Shown: positions 31,801 to 44,054, numbered from the stretch's first letter. The stretch: 64,000 nt of DNA from Chytriomyces cf. hyalinus JEL632 (GCA_025435555.1 JAIWWG010000005.1:62001-126000); one strand, 5' to 3'. The notes: generated from the letters alone by a model not told the origin. Program-made: numbers and translations.

Positions 31801-33359
31801 TTTTTACAACCGGTTCATTCAACATCATGTCCACAGGCCAAATTGAAAGTCTTCGGGATGCGTATGGGAATTTACAAACGCCAGCACAAATGGAAGCTCT
31901 TATCAAGTTATCTCGCTATTGGTTGTCGATTGGAGACTTCAAAGAAGCGTTGCGCACAGCATCGCTTGCAAAAGCCGCCACCAAGAAGATGATCCTCAAT
32001 GACAACAAGCTGTTATTTGACAGAATTTCGCAATCATCAATGGACGGTCTTCCAAAACAACTGAATCTGATGCAACTCGTAAAGAACAGGGACTACCAAG
32101 CTTTGGGCGCGCCAATCAAAGCAATCGAAGTTGCAACTCATCTTGAAGCAACAATTGATCACCTGATCAATAACATCATCAATTCAAGGGTACGCCAGCT
32201 AGGGGCAGAGGGATTGAAAAATTGTGGAGTCTCGGATGGGGTGGATTACATTAAGCTCACGCCAAAGTTTCACCACGGCTCAGATAGCTCCAAAGAAGTA
32301 CATCCTGTTCGCAGCATTACGCCGAAACCGACGCAACCTCGTTCCCGAAATCCGTCACTTCGTCCGCCATTCGATGAAAGACGAGCAGAATTTTTGAAAA
32401 ACCGCGAGCGGGCAATGGAGTTTGCCAACGCAGTTCAACATAAATCGTTCAGTGGAGTGAAGGCGCCAAACAAGGACTTGACAACAGAGGCCATAAAACC
32501 AAATGAACGAAAGCGAGAAGAATCAGCAAAACCCGTAAATTCCTCGGGTTCACTTCTCGACAAGAAAGTGGAGCGAAAGCGAGAAGGATCAGTTCGAGTG
32601 AGAGATGCAAATTCCTCCGCTGCGCCTCCAATTAGTAGCTTTGAGCTGAGTCGCGGCAATTCTGCTCGACCCAAACATGCTACCATCTCAAATGTGCCTG
32701 CCAGCATTACCTCTGACCGAAAATACAAAGATCCTGTGGCTCCAATGGATGGTTCTATCCTCAATGATTCCGCTGATCGAAAGAACAACGAGGATTCTGA
32801 CAAAACCGTTGCCATATCTTCAATCCCTGCGGTGGATGAACCAAAAAAGTCACAGATCCAAGATTCGACGCACGCAAAGATCTCTACCACCGCAAGCACA
32901 CCCAAAAGAAAACAGGCGAAATCCGAAAATGCAACCAATGAAACGAAGACTCAGATAAAAGAGACCATGCAAACACCGGAGCCGAAGAATCAAAATCTCG
33001 ACCGTAACCTTCGCGAATCACTCGTTCACACAAATCGCATTCAGCGCACGTCTGAAACAAAACAAGCTCCCGATCGCACTATTGGTTCAATTGTATCAAG
33101 AGAAAGCAAGCTCGAAATCGAGGAACACCAAGAGTTCCCTGTGCATTCATTACCCGAACCACATGCGATCCACAGTGATGTTGCTGGAAGAATGTCGGTT
33201 GAATCATCGAATCATCTGCGAAAGTATGAGGAAACTGTTCCGAACGAAGTTTTGGGGGATCAGCGCGATTTGTCTTCACCGGTCATCTCTCCAGGAACAA
33301 CCAGGGCCAACTCGGAATCGGAAGAATTCTCACGATTAGCTGATGAATTGTTTGGTTGA
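28823..33359 (+). CDS. Large unknown protein, disordered N-terminus with conserved-looking C-terminal helical block
   Basis: Five exons (28823-29957, 30012-31211, 31279-31518, 31575-31778, 31837-33359), 1433 residues. The first intron (54 nt) has no stop and is a multiple of three, so it could be retained (1451 residues). The N-terminal 780 residues are low-complexity, Ser/Lys/Asp-rich and carry many short charged repeats (for example FKYTDESTDAFNYANGSTDS). The central part, about residues 780-1010, looks folded: KKFSVGHFSPFEAVAAKIHY, WAEKVKAPARKPQIPTPQDV, then IESLRDAYGNLQTPAQMEAL and YWLSIGDFKEALRTASLAK, helix-pair-like. The C-terminal 370 residues are again disordered. There is no transmembrane segment. 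I do not recognise a family; a cytoskeletal or scaffold role would be a guess. Confidence 0.7.
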
Positions 33360-33501
33360 TGGTGGGTTGCAAGTGAAGAGTGGCAGTATATATGATAGCG
33401 TATACAAGTAATTTAGTAAACAGTACCGAACACATCGACAGTTCAGATGAAGATTTCTGGTTTCTTTCTTTTTTTTTTTAACTAAACTTTTATCAGATAC
33501 G

Positions 33502-34331
33502 ATGGGAACAAAACGAAAGTCAGAGACCGATGCAAAAGCCATCCAAAAGAAGGCAAAACCCCAAAAGGACGATGAGAATGCAAGCGCCAATGAAGATGCC
33601 GGCGAAGAACGGGCTGGCGAAGATGTTCCAAGCAAAGAGGCGGACGAGTCAGCCGCACAGCCAACAGAGGAGCAGAAGAAGAAGAGGAAGCGCAAAGGAA
33701 AAGGCATGGCCAAAAAGCTCCAGAAGCAAGAGGAGCGGACGAAAGCTGAAGCAAAACTGCGCGAAGAGCGAGTTGCCAAAGGACTTCCCGAAGCGCCGCC
33801 GTCATCCAAGCAACTGGCTGCTCAATACCTGCGTGAATGGTCTGCGGACCGGCTGTCTTGGAAGTTCCAGAAGGCTCGTCAGCTGTGGGTTTTGCGGCAC
33901 TTGTTGGACACGGACAACATTGCTCCAAACGATTTTACGATTGCTGTGAAGTACTGCAAAGAACTTCCCGCTGGAACCGCAAGAACGGTACGCGAGTCAG
34001 CTTTCTATAGTAGAAGTGAATGCTGATCCCTTTCTTGCAGATGACCTTGGAAAGAGCCCAACAAGTTGTTGCCGAAGGCTTGTACAAAGCGTCTCAACCA
34101 GAGGTGCCAGAAGAGGAGGGTGCAAATGAAAGCGGCAAGAAGACGGAGGAAGAGCCAGACGCGGAGGAGAAGGATTCGGCAGATGTGAAGGATAACCAGG
34201 ACGGCGCAGAGAAGGAGGCGACTGACACGAAAGGGAAGAAGAAGAAGAGCAAGGCTGCGAAGGAGCCGAAGGAGAAACTGACGGAGGAGGTCCTGAAACG
34301 GGCGCGGAAGATTGTGAAAGCGCTGTCATAG
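33502..34331 (+). CDS. WKF-domain protein (C7orf50-like), probable nucleolar
   Basis: Two exons (33502-33987, 34041-34331; 53-nt intron), 258 residues. A Lys/Glu-rich N-terminus carries nuclear-localisation-like clusters (EEQKKKRKRKGKGMAKKL). The core, about residues 105-170, has the WKF signature: AAQYLREWSADRLSWKFQKA followed by RQLWVLRHLLDTDNI and a conserved helix ending at the exon junction (LPAGTART/MTLERAQQVV). An acidic linker and basic C-terminal helix follow. Family knowledge: the WKF domain defines the C7orf50 family; human C7orf50 and fungal relatives are nucleolar and linked to ribosome assembly; molecular function is unclear. AATAAA directly after the stop at about 34337. Confidence 0.85.
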
Positions 34332-34906
34332 TGACCAATAAAATAATGTGAAAATAACTGAATAATAAGGAGCAGGAGCAGAAGCACAAATTGGATTGTC
34401 AGAGCGATTTTTAATTCCAAACAACGAAACACCAATCGGACGCTTTGCCTGTCAAGTCAACGTCCGACGCCCAGAACAAGGACACAGCACCGACATTGCA
34501 GCAGCGGCATTCGATCCCTGCGCATTCGAACGAACTGAAGCGGGAGAGACGTCCTACGCCCTGTGCGCTTATTCCGTGTCTCAGTCGAGCCACCCAGTCT
34601 TTACTTCCATCTCCGCTTCATGAGTGCTGCAATGAGTGCTGAACCGAGTGAAGACTCTATTCTGAAGCCCTCGACGCTTGGCGCTGCCGGTGACCGCCAT
34701 CTCTTCGAGCTCTTATATCAGGGAGCGCCGTAACTAAACATCACTTTCTTGCATCATATCCTCTCCAGGGCTCAAGTCCTTAATTAACAGACGTATTGAT
34801 GGTGCGTTATTGCTTTCTCCGACTCTTTTTTGCCTTGTCGGGGTGTGTCAACTGCAACGCATTTCATTAACGCAACACTTTAAAACCAGGCGAGGATGTC
34901 GTTAAA
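34332..34906. other. Intergenic region with possible 5' exons of the next gene
   Basis: Exon-like pieces occur. An ATG-led piece from 34620 encodes MSAAMSAEPSEDSILK. A piece at about 34769-34800 is flanked by a ctctccag acceptor and a gtgcgt donor, and its frame continues as D-G-E-D-V-V-K into the next exon after accag at 34891. I could not find a frame-consistent junction between the first two pieces, so the 5' end of the downstream gene stays open. Confidence 0.4.
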
Positions 34907-37505
34907 ATGACGCGTAAAATGAAGGGCCAGCTGCGTGACGAGTTTATTGGATATGTTGAGATCCTCAGCAAGAACGGCCAGATGATGTGCAAATGTGAAC
35001 GACGAGCGGCAGTCGTCACAAACACGGACGGCGTAAAAGCAATGGTGCGATGCTTATCCAGTCCCAGTGTCGGCCAGAATAATAACAACTATAAATTCTA
35101 CTTAGGTTGGGACGGACTGCTTGACTCCTGCGCCCTGCTCGTTTGTCATTGGCAGACTTGGACAGAAAAAAAACAAAACGCCCGCGAAAACGAATGAGCC
35201 AAATACGACTGAGGCTCTCGCATCCTCTTCGTCGGATACCACGCCTATTGAAGCTGTGCTTGTCCCGTCGGCAGTTGCGAAGTCAATTCCAGCCAAACCC
35301 AAACCGCCTTCCTCAGCTTCAAACCCCAAACTGAGAAAAGCAACGAAACCAGTCTCGGATCAGCCGAGAAGTCAGCGGTCCAATGGAATTTTGACCAAAA
35401 CAGGATTGTATCTCACAATAACGGACTCTGGATTGCGCGTCGGGCCTTTGGATAACGTTCCCAAAAAACCTTCAAAGCCACGCGGACGACAAGCTCCTCC
35501 AGCAACTCCTTCCTCAGCAACACAAACTGGATCTTTGCAGACATTAACGCACCCAGATGACTCAAAGCTGGCAGGAAGTTTGCCAGGTGCCAAGCAAACG
35601 TCGATGAACATGGAATACCAAGAACAATCTGTTCTTAGTCAACTGAATTTATCCGACTCGAATCCTTCATTTGATGCTGCCAACTTTGATATAATGCAAA
35701 TGCTGGATCCGGCAATGTTTGATATGCCCATCGAGCAGCTCTTGGCGCCAAGTGCAGTTCATTCAACCGCGTCAGCCCAAAACGACTTTTTCTTTGATAT
35801 TTCGGATTTCTTCAATGAGGAACCCGCAGTGACATTGAACTCAATGGAGTGCATCCCGCACTTGGGTACTGGAGACATGGAATGCCAGTCTAGCTTTCTT
35901 GACCTAGGCACAAACCCGCTCGATTTTCCTCCATCCAGCGCGTCTCAGGGACAAAGCCAAGGCGGCTCAGCAACAGACTTTGACTCGGTTTTCATGGACA
36001 TTTTTGGCGAACCAACCTCATCAAACGACTTTTCGCCTCTTTTCGCATCCAACGGGTTGGATGCAATTATGACACATGGAGATCTGAATGCATCAAATGT
36101 GGCTGCCAATTCAGGAAATACCCATTCAGCGCAATCCGACCACATGGACAATTTGCTCTTCCAACTCCAAGGGTCGACGACCCACAATACCCTTCAACCT
36201 TCTCCATGGCTCCCAGTACTTCCAGAAAAGAATTTCCAACAATATCGCAGTGTATCCCCTTCCTCGTCGCTTTCATCCGTGTCCTCGTTCACAACATCAG
36301 GCTCCACGCTCAGCAGCAGCAACGCCAATTCCAACTACGACGGTGCTCCCCGCGCTCCCAGCCGTAAGCGCCAATATCCGTCTATTTCTGCGAGCAACCC
36401 TCATTCTAGTAGCACCTATTCAAGCACTAGCAGCAACTCCAACATGAATAGTGGTTCAAAACGCACCACACCTGACCTGAAGAAGTCTGCACGCGGTGCA
36501 TCTTCCGTTATTCCGTCATCATCAGCAGCCATGCCCCCATTGATTGGAATGAAGGCCCCTATAGCTCCAAAATCTCTGCAACTTCAACAAGCAACATCTC
36601 ATCGTCGCCCGCAATCAGCCATGGCATTCAACACCCGCATAACACCATCTACTCCAAGAACTCGTCGCTCCCTTATGACTCCTGCAGCGATTCCTCCAAC
36701 CACAAACAGCTCGAACCAGCCTTCAACTACCACTGCATTTGCCCAATCGGTCGTTGGTAGTGTTGCAGGCGCTCGAGCCGCTGCTGCTGCTGCTGCTCGT
36801 GCAAACGTGTCGAAACATGGTTCCTCCAGATCGAGCTCGAGCTCTACCACTGTTGTTGGAAACTCCTCTTCTTCACCCGCGGTAAATGCACCAGCACGGA
36901 GTCGCAGTGGAGTTGCAGGGTCCAGTGGGAGTGGTGCAAGAACACCCGCTCCATCTGGGAATAATTCCGCCACAATGAGTCCCAGTCGATCGTTGTTGTT
37001 TAACTCTAGCGCGTCGATTAAATCCAGCAGCCCTGCATCTCCAGGGAAACTGAATCGGTTTATATCGTCGACTGGATCTTTGTCCAAATCAACTGTTTCT
37101 ACTGCTGCGTCTGTCGGTACTGTTTCAGAGGCTGTCAAGAATCCTTCAACCTTGGTTATGCCAGAAACGAGTACATCTGTCGTGGCTGCCGAAGGTGGCA
37201 AGAAACCTTTAACTGCACCTCTACTTCAGGTGGAGCAGCCATCCTTTGCAACCGTTGACACTCTCGCGACGACACCATTGCCTGAAACAAATCCTCTATG
37301 GTATGGTAACGAAGCAGGAAGGGTGGGGGCGGGACTTGCAGGGAAAGATGACATGACTGGCGGAGACCTGTTTGATCTTTTGTTTGATGGATCCATGGAC
37401 GTGGATCTTTTGTCTGGAAACGTGATGGATGGAATCGCGTTGGGAGCCGAGCAACCTAGCAGTAATGACTCTTCCTTGATGGTGCAAGATGATTGGTTGT
37501 TTTGA
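34907..37505 (+). CDS. Ser/Asn-rich protein with acidic hydrophobic clusters, putative transcriptional regulator
   Basis: The large frame ending at 37505 has no ATG before about 35608, so it must be joined to upstream exons. A compact segment at 34907-35032 (KMKGQLRDEFIGYVEILSKN then GQMMCKCERRAAVVTNTDG) precedes a GTAAAA donor at 35033. Splicing to ...gacag at 35165 gives a continuous frame. The start at 34907 is only the first ATG of that exon. The segment with paired Cys faintly recalls SAND/TPL-binding-type DNA or chromatin modules; I cannot establish homology. The rest is low-complexity with repeated acidic-hydrophobic clusters (IMQMLDPAMFDMPIEQLL, FFFDISDFFNEE, GGDLFDLLFDGSMDVDLL) typical of activation domains, and long Ser/Ala runs. 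Inferred nuclear regulator; confidence in gene presence is good, in structure and role low. Confidence 0.5.
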
Positions 37506-37563
37506 AAAGATAGCGTATGGAATGAATGTCCGTGTCGGGGGTTGGTTTGGGATGTGTTTGCGT

Positions 37564-37600
<37 letters not shown>

Positions 37601-37975
37601 GGGGGCGTTAGTTGTTGGTTGAATCTAGTATTATTAGCATGCGGTTTTCTTCAATTTTATCATTATTAAGGACAGTGACATGACGATTTTATTTTTTGTA
37701 TCATTTCTTTTTCTTACAATCAGTGCAGATAAAATCAAGACTTCTTTATTTTCATGTGTGAAAAAGCACAAACAAAGGACGATAAAAAATAGAAAAAAAA
37801 GTGTCCCTTTTTATAAAAATAAAATGGTTTTGAACTCTGCGAAACGACACAAAAAGGCTTATTACAAAAGAGAAGAAAATAACTATGCAGCAAAAAGGGG
37901 AAACTGTGTTTTTTTTTTTGGAAAAGTTCAAAAAAAAACAAAAAAAAGGGCAAATAAAACCTTGTCAAGTGATTC
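37506..37975. other. Convergent 3' intergenic region with homopolymers
   Basis: Separates two genes that end toward each other. Begins with a G-rich block (36 uninterrupted G) and continues with T- and A-runs (poly-A tracts at 37793-37801 and 37928-37945). The short plus-strand frame from 37680 is Lys-rich and is read as non-coding. Confidence 0.6.
37564..37599 (+). repeat. Homopolymer tract of 36 G
   Basis: Thirty-six consecutive G on the plus strand, then one T and five more G, 59 bp past the stop of the upstream gene. It could fold as a G-quadruplex in DNA or in the 3' UTR. Exact length may be a sequencing artefact. Confidence 0.9.
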
Positions 37976-40900
37976 TCAATTCCGTTCCTCAGTCAGCGCG
38001 TCCGGTCGCTTCTTGATCCCAAACGCGCCTTTCAGTCCACTCGAAAATTCCTTCATGGACATGGTGCTCTTTCGCTTGACCACCTCTTTGCCAGATCCCG
38101 ACAATGAAGAAACAGCGTCCTCAATCTCAAGCCCGGCAAGGCTCGATGATGCAGTTTCCATAACAACTTGATGCGAGCTTCCATCACCATTTACAACCGT
38201 TGTTGCACTTGACATGTGTTTACCGTTCACCGCTCCGTGGGTTGGCGATGAACGCCTTTTTCTAATGATATTAAATGGACTTCCGGGACGAATTGCTGAC
38301 GTGTTTGAACCGTTGGGAGATAGTTCAACACCCGATACGTCTACTACCGGCTTCTTGAGCAGCACAGATGACTTCTTTTTGACAATCCTAAAGACCCCAA
38401 TTTTGCCTGCAGACGCATCGGTGCCGGAAGATACGCGAGCAGATTCTCGTGAAATAAATGGTCCAAACCATTTCAACGGGCTGGGACTTCGTTTTGCAGA
38501 CGATGCTTGAGAGATACCAGGACCGTTATTTGTGAAGAGTGCCGCTGCTGCGCCCGGATCCATTGAGGTAGATTGCCGTGCTGGATTGATGAGAGATTCC
38601 TGTCGCTCCATTGACGGGGGTGCAATTGTGGATGGTGTGGGAAGGCTTGCCTCCATGGATAACACATCGGAAGCAGGAATAAGTATCGTGGGCTCTGCAG
38701 CGGGTGCTATGCCTTCAGGCACATCTGGTAAGGATTTTGACGCTTCGGATTCAACAAGTTGTTCTGCACTTGATATGGCGACTGGATGTGTTTTGACCAT
38801 TGACTCGTCTAACGCAACTTCCTCTACCGCCAATGGCTCATCAGTTGATAGCTGGGAATCCACCGCAGAGTCTGTATAATGCACAGAGTCTTCTGCAGCA
38901 AGACTTGCTTGCCTCAACGAGCCATCTGTCACAATTGGTGTAGCAAGCAACGGGCCATCCACCGACTCCAAATCGTCAGCCATCATTCTATCCACATGCT
39001 CTTGATTCATGGCGCGCCGAATTGAATCATTTTCTTGACGAGGCTCAAGGTCTTCATGGTCCGCCACATCGTCCACGAAATCAACCACAATTGCAGGACC
39101 CATGTGGCTCACATTGCCATCGTGAATTTGCGTCACATCTGTTTCTTCGGCAACTCGAATTTCTTCGACTTCTCCAATGTCCATATTTGCGTCGCTCAAA
39201 TCTGCAACAGTGTCCATCACAACAAAATCACCCTCTCCATCATCCTCATGTACGGTCGAGGAACTGCTCATTGACACGCATCCAACGTCCTCCATATCTA
39301 CATCGCTCGACGCACGGGCAACAGGCGACACATTGGTTAGTGCTGCAGTTGGCTGAACAATCGCTTCGGGAACATGTCTTGAAACGGAAACATGCGACGG
39401 CGCCGCAGAATCTGTCTTGACAATTTGCGACTCTGCGCCACCCACAGTCGTAGCAGTAACTGCTGCTTTCAAATTTGATATCGTTTCTTTGGTACGGAGT
39501 AATGGCTGCGAAGTTCTGCGAGGACTTGAGCTTGCTGTTGGTGCTGAAAAGAGGAGCGGCAATGGCTCGCCGGGTGCCAGAATGTATCCGGGTCCAGCAA
39601 GGATTGAGCTGTGACCTCGTCGTTTTAATCTGTTATTTGCTGTTGATTTTGCAGATGTTGGTAGAGATGATGGGGCAGTGTCCTTTTCGACAAAATGTGT
39701 GACTGATTCGACAAGAAGTTTCAGGTCTTGGACAGAGCACCGCCTGCGAGGATCCAGCTCAAATACTCTGCGCAGGATTGCATCGAATTGAAGTGTGAGG
39801 TTGAATTGTTGGCGGAGAATGTTTGGATTTGAGACTGAAATTCCGGAATTAGCGCAATGCGAAATAAAGCAACAGAAGAACTCGAGCACGTACTTGCGAA
39901 TGCGGAAAAAATGGCGTCGGTCATGTGTGCCTCAAACCAAGGATTTTTCCCAAACAACAAGTTCAACAGAATCACACCCAGCGCCCAAACATCATTTGCG
40001 GCAGGCGAATAGCCCCCACTCAAAACTCCAGGTGGAACAGGTAACGATTTTGCTGGAGGCGGCACGGGCTGCCCGGGTGATAGTCCTTCAGGTGTGTTGT
40101 GCGCCAGATCAAAGCACTCGGGGGCCATATACCGGACACTGCCACACCCTAATTCTGTGGACCATTCTTCGGCTGTCGTGAGGCCAAAATCGGCCAACTT
40201 CACTTTGTAATTTGCTGTCGAGATGAGGCAGTTTTCGGGTTTCAGATCACGGTGAAACCATCCGGAATTATGGCAATGCAGTACGGCGTCAGCAATTTGA
40301 ACAAAAACTTCCTTGACAACGTCTTCGGGGAATCCGCCTTGTTGGGTAATGGCCTCGTACAAATCTGGAGGGATAAGGATTTTGTTCAGCCTTCACTTCA
40401 AAAATTTCGCTGATGTTTCGACAGCACTTTGTCCCGGCACATGCAACCGCAACACATCCGCACAAGCTGCATCGCACGAAGCATTTCTAATTTCCAATCG
40501 TTCCTCGCCTATTCCCAAACCTTCCAGCATGGGACTCCTTGAGGAGCACAAACTCACCAAGCTCACAGTACTCCATAATCAGGTAGAGACAGTCTGCATC
40601 TTCGACAGTAGCCAAAAGCTGAATCACGTTTGGATGCGGATCCATCGACTTCATAACTTCGGCCTCCTGTCGCTGAAGTACGAGCTGTCTCTCGTCAAGC
40701 CCAGCCTTGAACAGCCGCTTCACGGCCCGCTTTTCGCTTTCGAAGGATGCAGACGAGGACGCAACGGCAACGCTCTCTGCTAGGTACACGTGTGCAAAGG
40801 AGCCGGTGCCTATCACTGAAACCATTCGCACGGCATGGTGGCCAACAGGATCTACGAGCACAGTCCCGAGAATGTCTGCGGGGTCGCAATCGTCCTGGGA

Positions 40901-40981
40901 GTTGGTGTTAGTTTTGATGGGGGGGTCGGTTAGTGTTGCAATTTTGGGGGACAGTGTCGCTGGGGCTGGCTGTACCATCAA
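37976..40981 (-). CDS. Serine/threonine protein kinase, Ran1/Ksp1-like, with long disordered tail
   Basis: Three exons on the minus strand (40981-40558, 40364-39894, 39834-37976; introns 193 and 59 nt), 917 residues. The kinase domain occupies about residues 50-350: glycine loop VIGTGSFAHVYLAE, lysine in RAVKRLF, MEYCELDLYEAI at the hinge, catalytic HRDLKPENCLI, DFGLT, and GSVRYMAPECFD, followed by an insertion of about 30 residues rich in Pro before the conserved NDVWALGVILLNLLFGKNPW. This pattern resembles fungal Ran1/Pat1, Ksp1 and Sks1 kinases that control meiosis, mating or nutrient responses. The remaining 560 residues are acidic, Ser/Thr-rich and disordered, ending in basic FSSGLKGAFGIKKR. 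Start MMVQPAPA at 40981. Confidence 0.88.
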
Positions 40982-41258
40982 TTCTTGCTTGTTGTTGGGA
41001 TGTGGGGCTGGAGAGTTTTCTAGTTGGCCCGGTGAGAATGCGCTGTTTCCGTTTGCACAAGCGATGTTTCAGGTAAGTTGTCAGTGTTGCTTAGATGAAA
41101 CACACTTTTTTTTTTCTTGGACAAGGTTTTAAAACTTGAAACGACGTAAAGTCGAGAAATGAGCAACGCCGAGTCAGCATATTTTAAACATTTTATTTTC
41201 CCGCTTTCCCTCTCCCTCCCTCTCTCCCTCCCACGCAGCAGCTAATGCGCGTTCGCTC

Positions 41259-43819
41259 TTACGATTTGACTGCAAAAAAGTTTCGCCCCATCAAGTAGTC
41301 ATCCAATGATTTGACGTCTTTTTTTCGAGTTCCCCCCAAAATGAATTTCGTTAGCCGAGGTTCGAAATACGAAAAGCGCTGCTTCAGATCACTCACCTGA
41401 TGCTTCGATAATCCGTTCCAAATGTGGCATGATCTGCCACAGGGGTATAAACAGGTTGAACTCCAGAGCCGCGTAGACTGAAAACTCGTGTTGGTACACT
41501 TCTTTCGGAGGTATCTCTAACACACGCTCAACAACCTGAAAAGAGGCGTTGTTGTTAAATAAAATAATGTCACAGAAAATACCAAGATGAAAAAAAGTCT
41601 TTCCTCAAGAAGATCGTTGTACTTGACTTCTTTCGGATCATTCACTTTCGCTGCGAGAAGCAAACACACCGCTGTGAAAAACAATTTCCGCGCATGTTAA
41701 GCATCGCCAAGACTTCAAACGCGCGGCATGGATCAATCAGAAAACAAAACAGTCCACGTTACATGCAATCAGCCTCCGGTTCGCTTTCGTAGCAAAGTTC
41801 TTGATGACGAGTTTTTCAAAATAAACAAACGCCAACGCAACGCTGCTCAACTCCATATCTTGCGCTCGCCCGATTTCAATCATGCGCGTTTTCAGGTTTC
41901 GAATTTGGCTCAGCGTGAGTTGCGAGTCAACGGAAGGATGAGTTTCGCGAAAGTGCTCGTTCAATTCCCGCTTGATATCGGCAGGGCGGGAATATAAGAA
42001 AATCGAGCTCTGTTGAATTCAGTCAACCCAGGTCCGAAAATAGCCGAGAAAAACTGGATAAATGAATTCGAACCACAAAAAACGGTAGCTTGATCACAGT
42101 TCGATGCTTCCCTGTCTTCAACTCTGGATCATCCAAAGTTAACGGATTGTAGACATCGTATTCTGGCGCTACCGTAGTTCCCAATAGACCTGTAGGCTCC
42201 ACGTGCCGTAAATAACTCTTGACTTTTGGCGTTTTTTTCATGGCATCCATTGTGAATCCGAAACGATCTGCGAAAGGTTGGCTGCCAATGTTGAACAAGT
42301 TTTTTTTCGACTTTTTCTCCTTTTTCGGCTGCTTCTCAATGTTGGATATGACTGAAAATACTGAAATTGGATGTGGACTCTGGAAACACAGTTTTCATGA
42401 GAGGTCAAAAAAAAAAAAGCGATAAAAAATGGAAGCACTCACGCATTCTTGAATGAAAATGATCTTTGAGTTTAGCAGCTTATCGACCGTGTTTCCATCA
42501 TTCAAGGCGGTTATTCCTGTGTTATTTCGGCGAGTGGGTATCAACGCTATGAAAAAATGTAGAAAAGTACAAAAGATATCAAAATGATGGAAGAATGAAA
42601 TGTCCCTTTGCTCTTTAAATCTTACCTAATTCGATATCGCCCGCAGATTCTTGTACCAACCCACTGCGCTTTCCTGCATCACTGACACTTCCTTTCCGGG
42701 TATTAAGAAAGCTTCCATTGGACCCATTCAGTTTTAACGATCCCGCGCTATCCCTTAATATCGTCAATGCGCGCACTCCGTTTTCAAATGTGCTGTACTG
42801 AGGATTTCCAGGGCCGCCTCCGTTTTCTTCCCTGCTGCCACCAGTAACGTTTGACACTGCAGCACCCCCAAACGACGAGCGCAATGCCGATAAAATATGC
42901 GATGAATGAAACAGCTCCCCGACAGACGTGGTAAGATTTCGCACGATAGGTGTCGCCGTGTTGGCATAGTTCCCGGTCGTATTGTAGCGCATGACAGTGA
43001 TTCCTGAGGACATGCTCCCGCGCGATTTAACAAGCGCGCGTTTCGTGGATAAAGTTGGTTCAGCGAGCTTTGTTGAATCCTGGTGCCTTCGAGAAGTTCC
43101 GCCCGTGGACTTTCTTCCCTCTGGAACAGGGTTTCCGTTCGCGTCGTATCGAACTGGCGATGAAGTGACTGACGAAGCGCCTGATCCGTTTCGCGCATTC
43201 GGATCTGCGCTGTTTCCGTCAAACAGCCGCCACGGTGAAAGCCGCCTGACTGGACTGTCCGAAACCACATGGATCATCTTTTGTGCTGCAGCATCACTTC
43301 CAGCACTGCCAACAACCACTTCTCGTCCACCGATAACTCCCTCTTCCAACTCGCGCGAGGTGCTTCGTTGCACCCCTACTCGGAAGTAGTTTGCCACTGG
43401 CCCATGCTCAAGGGTGATATGTTTGAGTGCAAGAAGCTGCGCACCAGACTGGGACTGAAACCGACCCAGAGATGCAATGAAGGATGCGGTGGCTGTTTCG
43501 TTTTCCGCTGTTTCGGGTTGTTCGAGGAGGTCCGTTTGATGCTGACTGGGGTCATAGTCGTGTGGGAGTGAGGGGATCGTGACGATCTCGATACGATCTG
43601 GTGTGAGGTTCCGGTAAGTCTGGCGATCCAGCTATCCTAATAAGTTCATCCTCAAGGGTTTTGCCACTCACCCTCCCGTGCCCGAGTCGTGGATGGCTGC
43701 AGCTCGAGCCCGCATTCGATTCCGGACAGAAACAGCGTCGCCTGGCTCTGCCGGTTCACGAAGGCGCCTGCGAGAACGTCGTCGCTGTCCGTCGGTGGAG
43801 GATCGTGTTCATAGTGCAT
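41259..43819 (-). CDS. CABLES: CABLES-like cyclin-box protein
   Basis: Eight exons (43819-43672, 43507-42626, 42546-42443, 42379-42074, 42009-41763, 41671-41583, 41535-41397, 41269-41259), 641 residues. The middle carries YDVYNPLTLDDPELKTGKHR, which aligns with the CABLES block before its cyclin box. Then come YSRPADIKRELNEHFRETHP, LTLSQIRNLKTRMIEI, VALAFVYFEKLVIKNFATKA and NRRLIASVCLLLAAKVND, a clear CABLES cyclin-like fold, closing with HEFSVYAALEFNLFIPLWQ. Family knowledge: animal CABLES1/2 bind CDKs and non-receptor kinases and influence CDK tyrosine phosphorylation. The N-terminal 330 residues are Ser/Gly-rich. The second-exon acceptor could be 43507 or 43492. The last exon has only 11 bases; reading through its intron would instead end after ASGE. 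Confidence 0.83.
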
Positions 43820-44054
43820 TTGGCCCTATCAGAATCTGGGCTATTATTTATTAAGATCTCGAATAAAGTAAATAAATAAAAAGTCATGCATAAAGCTGAC
43901 AATACTGATGACCAGTTCAAGCTCCCCCCCAGACTTTTCGGCAATCCAATTACAGTACCTGCGGTGCTTGTCTCTGTACTCTCTCGCATGTTCTCCTTAA
44001 GCATCTCAAACTCTTTTTATTTCAGGCGTATCGCTGTCAAGGCTATCGGACAAC
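43820..44054. other. Spacer between CABLES-like gene and LRR relic
   Basis: About 235 bases with AATAAA-like signals near 43861 and the promoter side of the CABLES-like gene. No coding or RNA feature seen. Confidence 0.4.

Noticed and set aside
34396-34642. Short plus-strand frames after the WKF gene
   Set aside because: No start context, splice chain or recognisable content; could only be leader of the next gene.
37680-38171. Lys-rich frame in the convergent spacer
   Set aside because: Composition is that of A-rich non-coding DNA, and its end overlaps the kinase 3' coding region in antisense.
39022-39420. Plus-strand frames opposite the Ran1-like kinase tail
   Set aside because: Antisense shadows of a low-complexity Ser/Asp-rich coding region.
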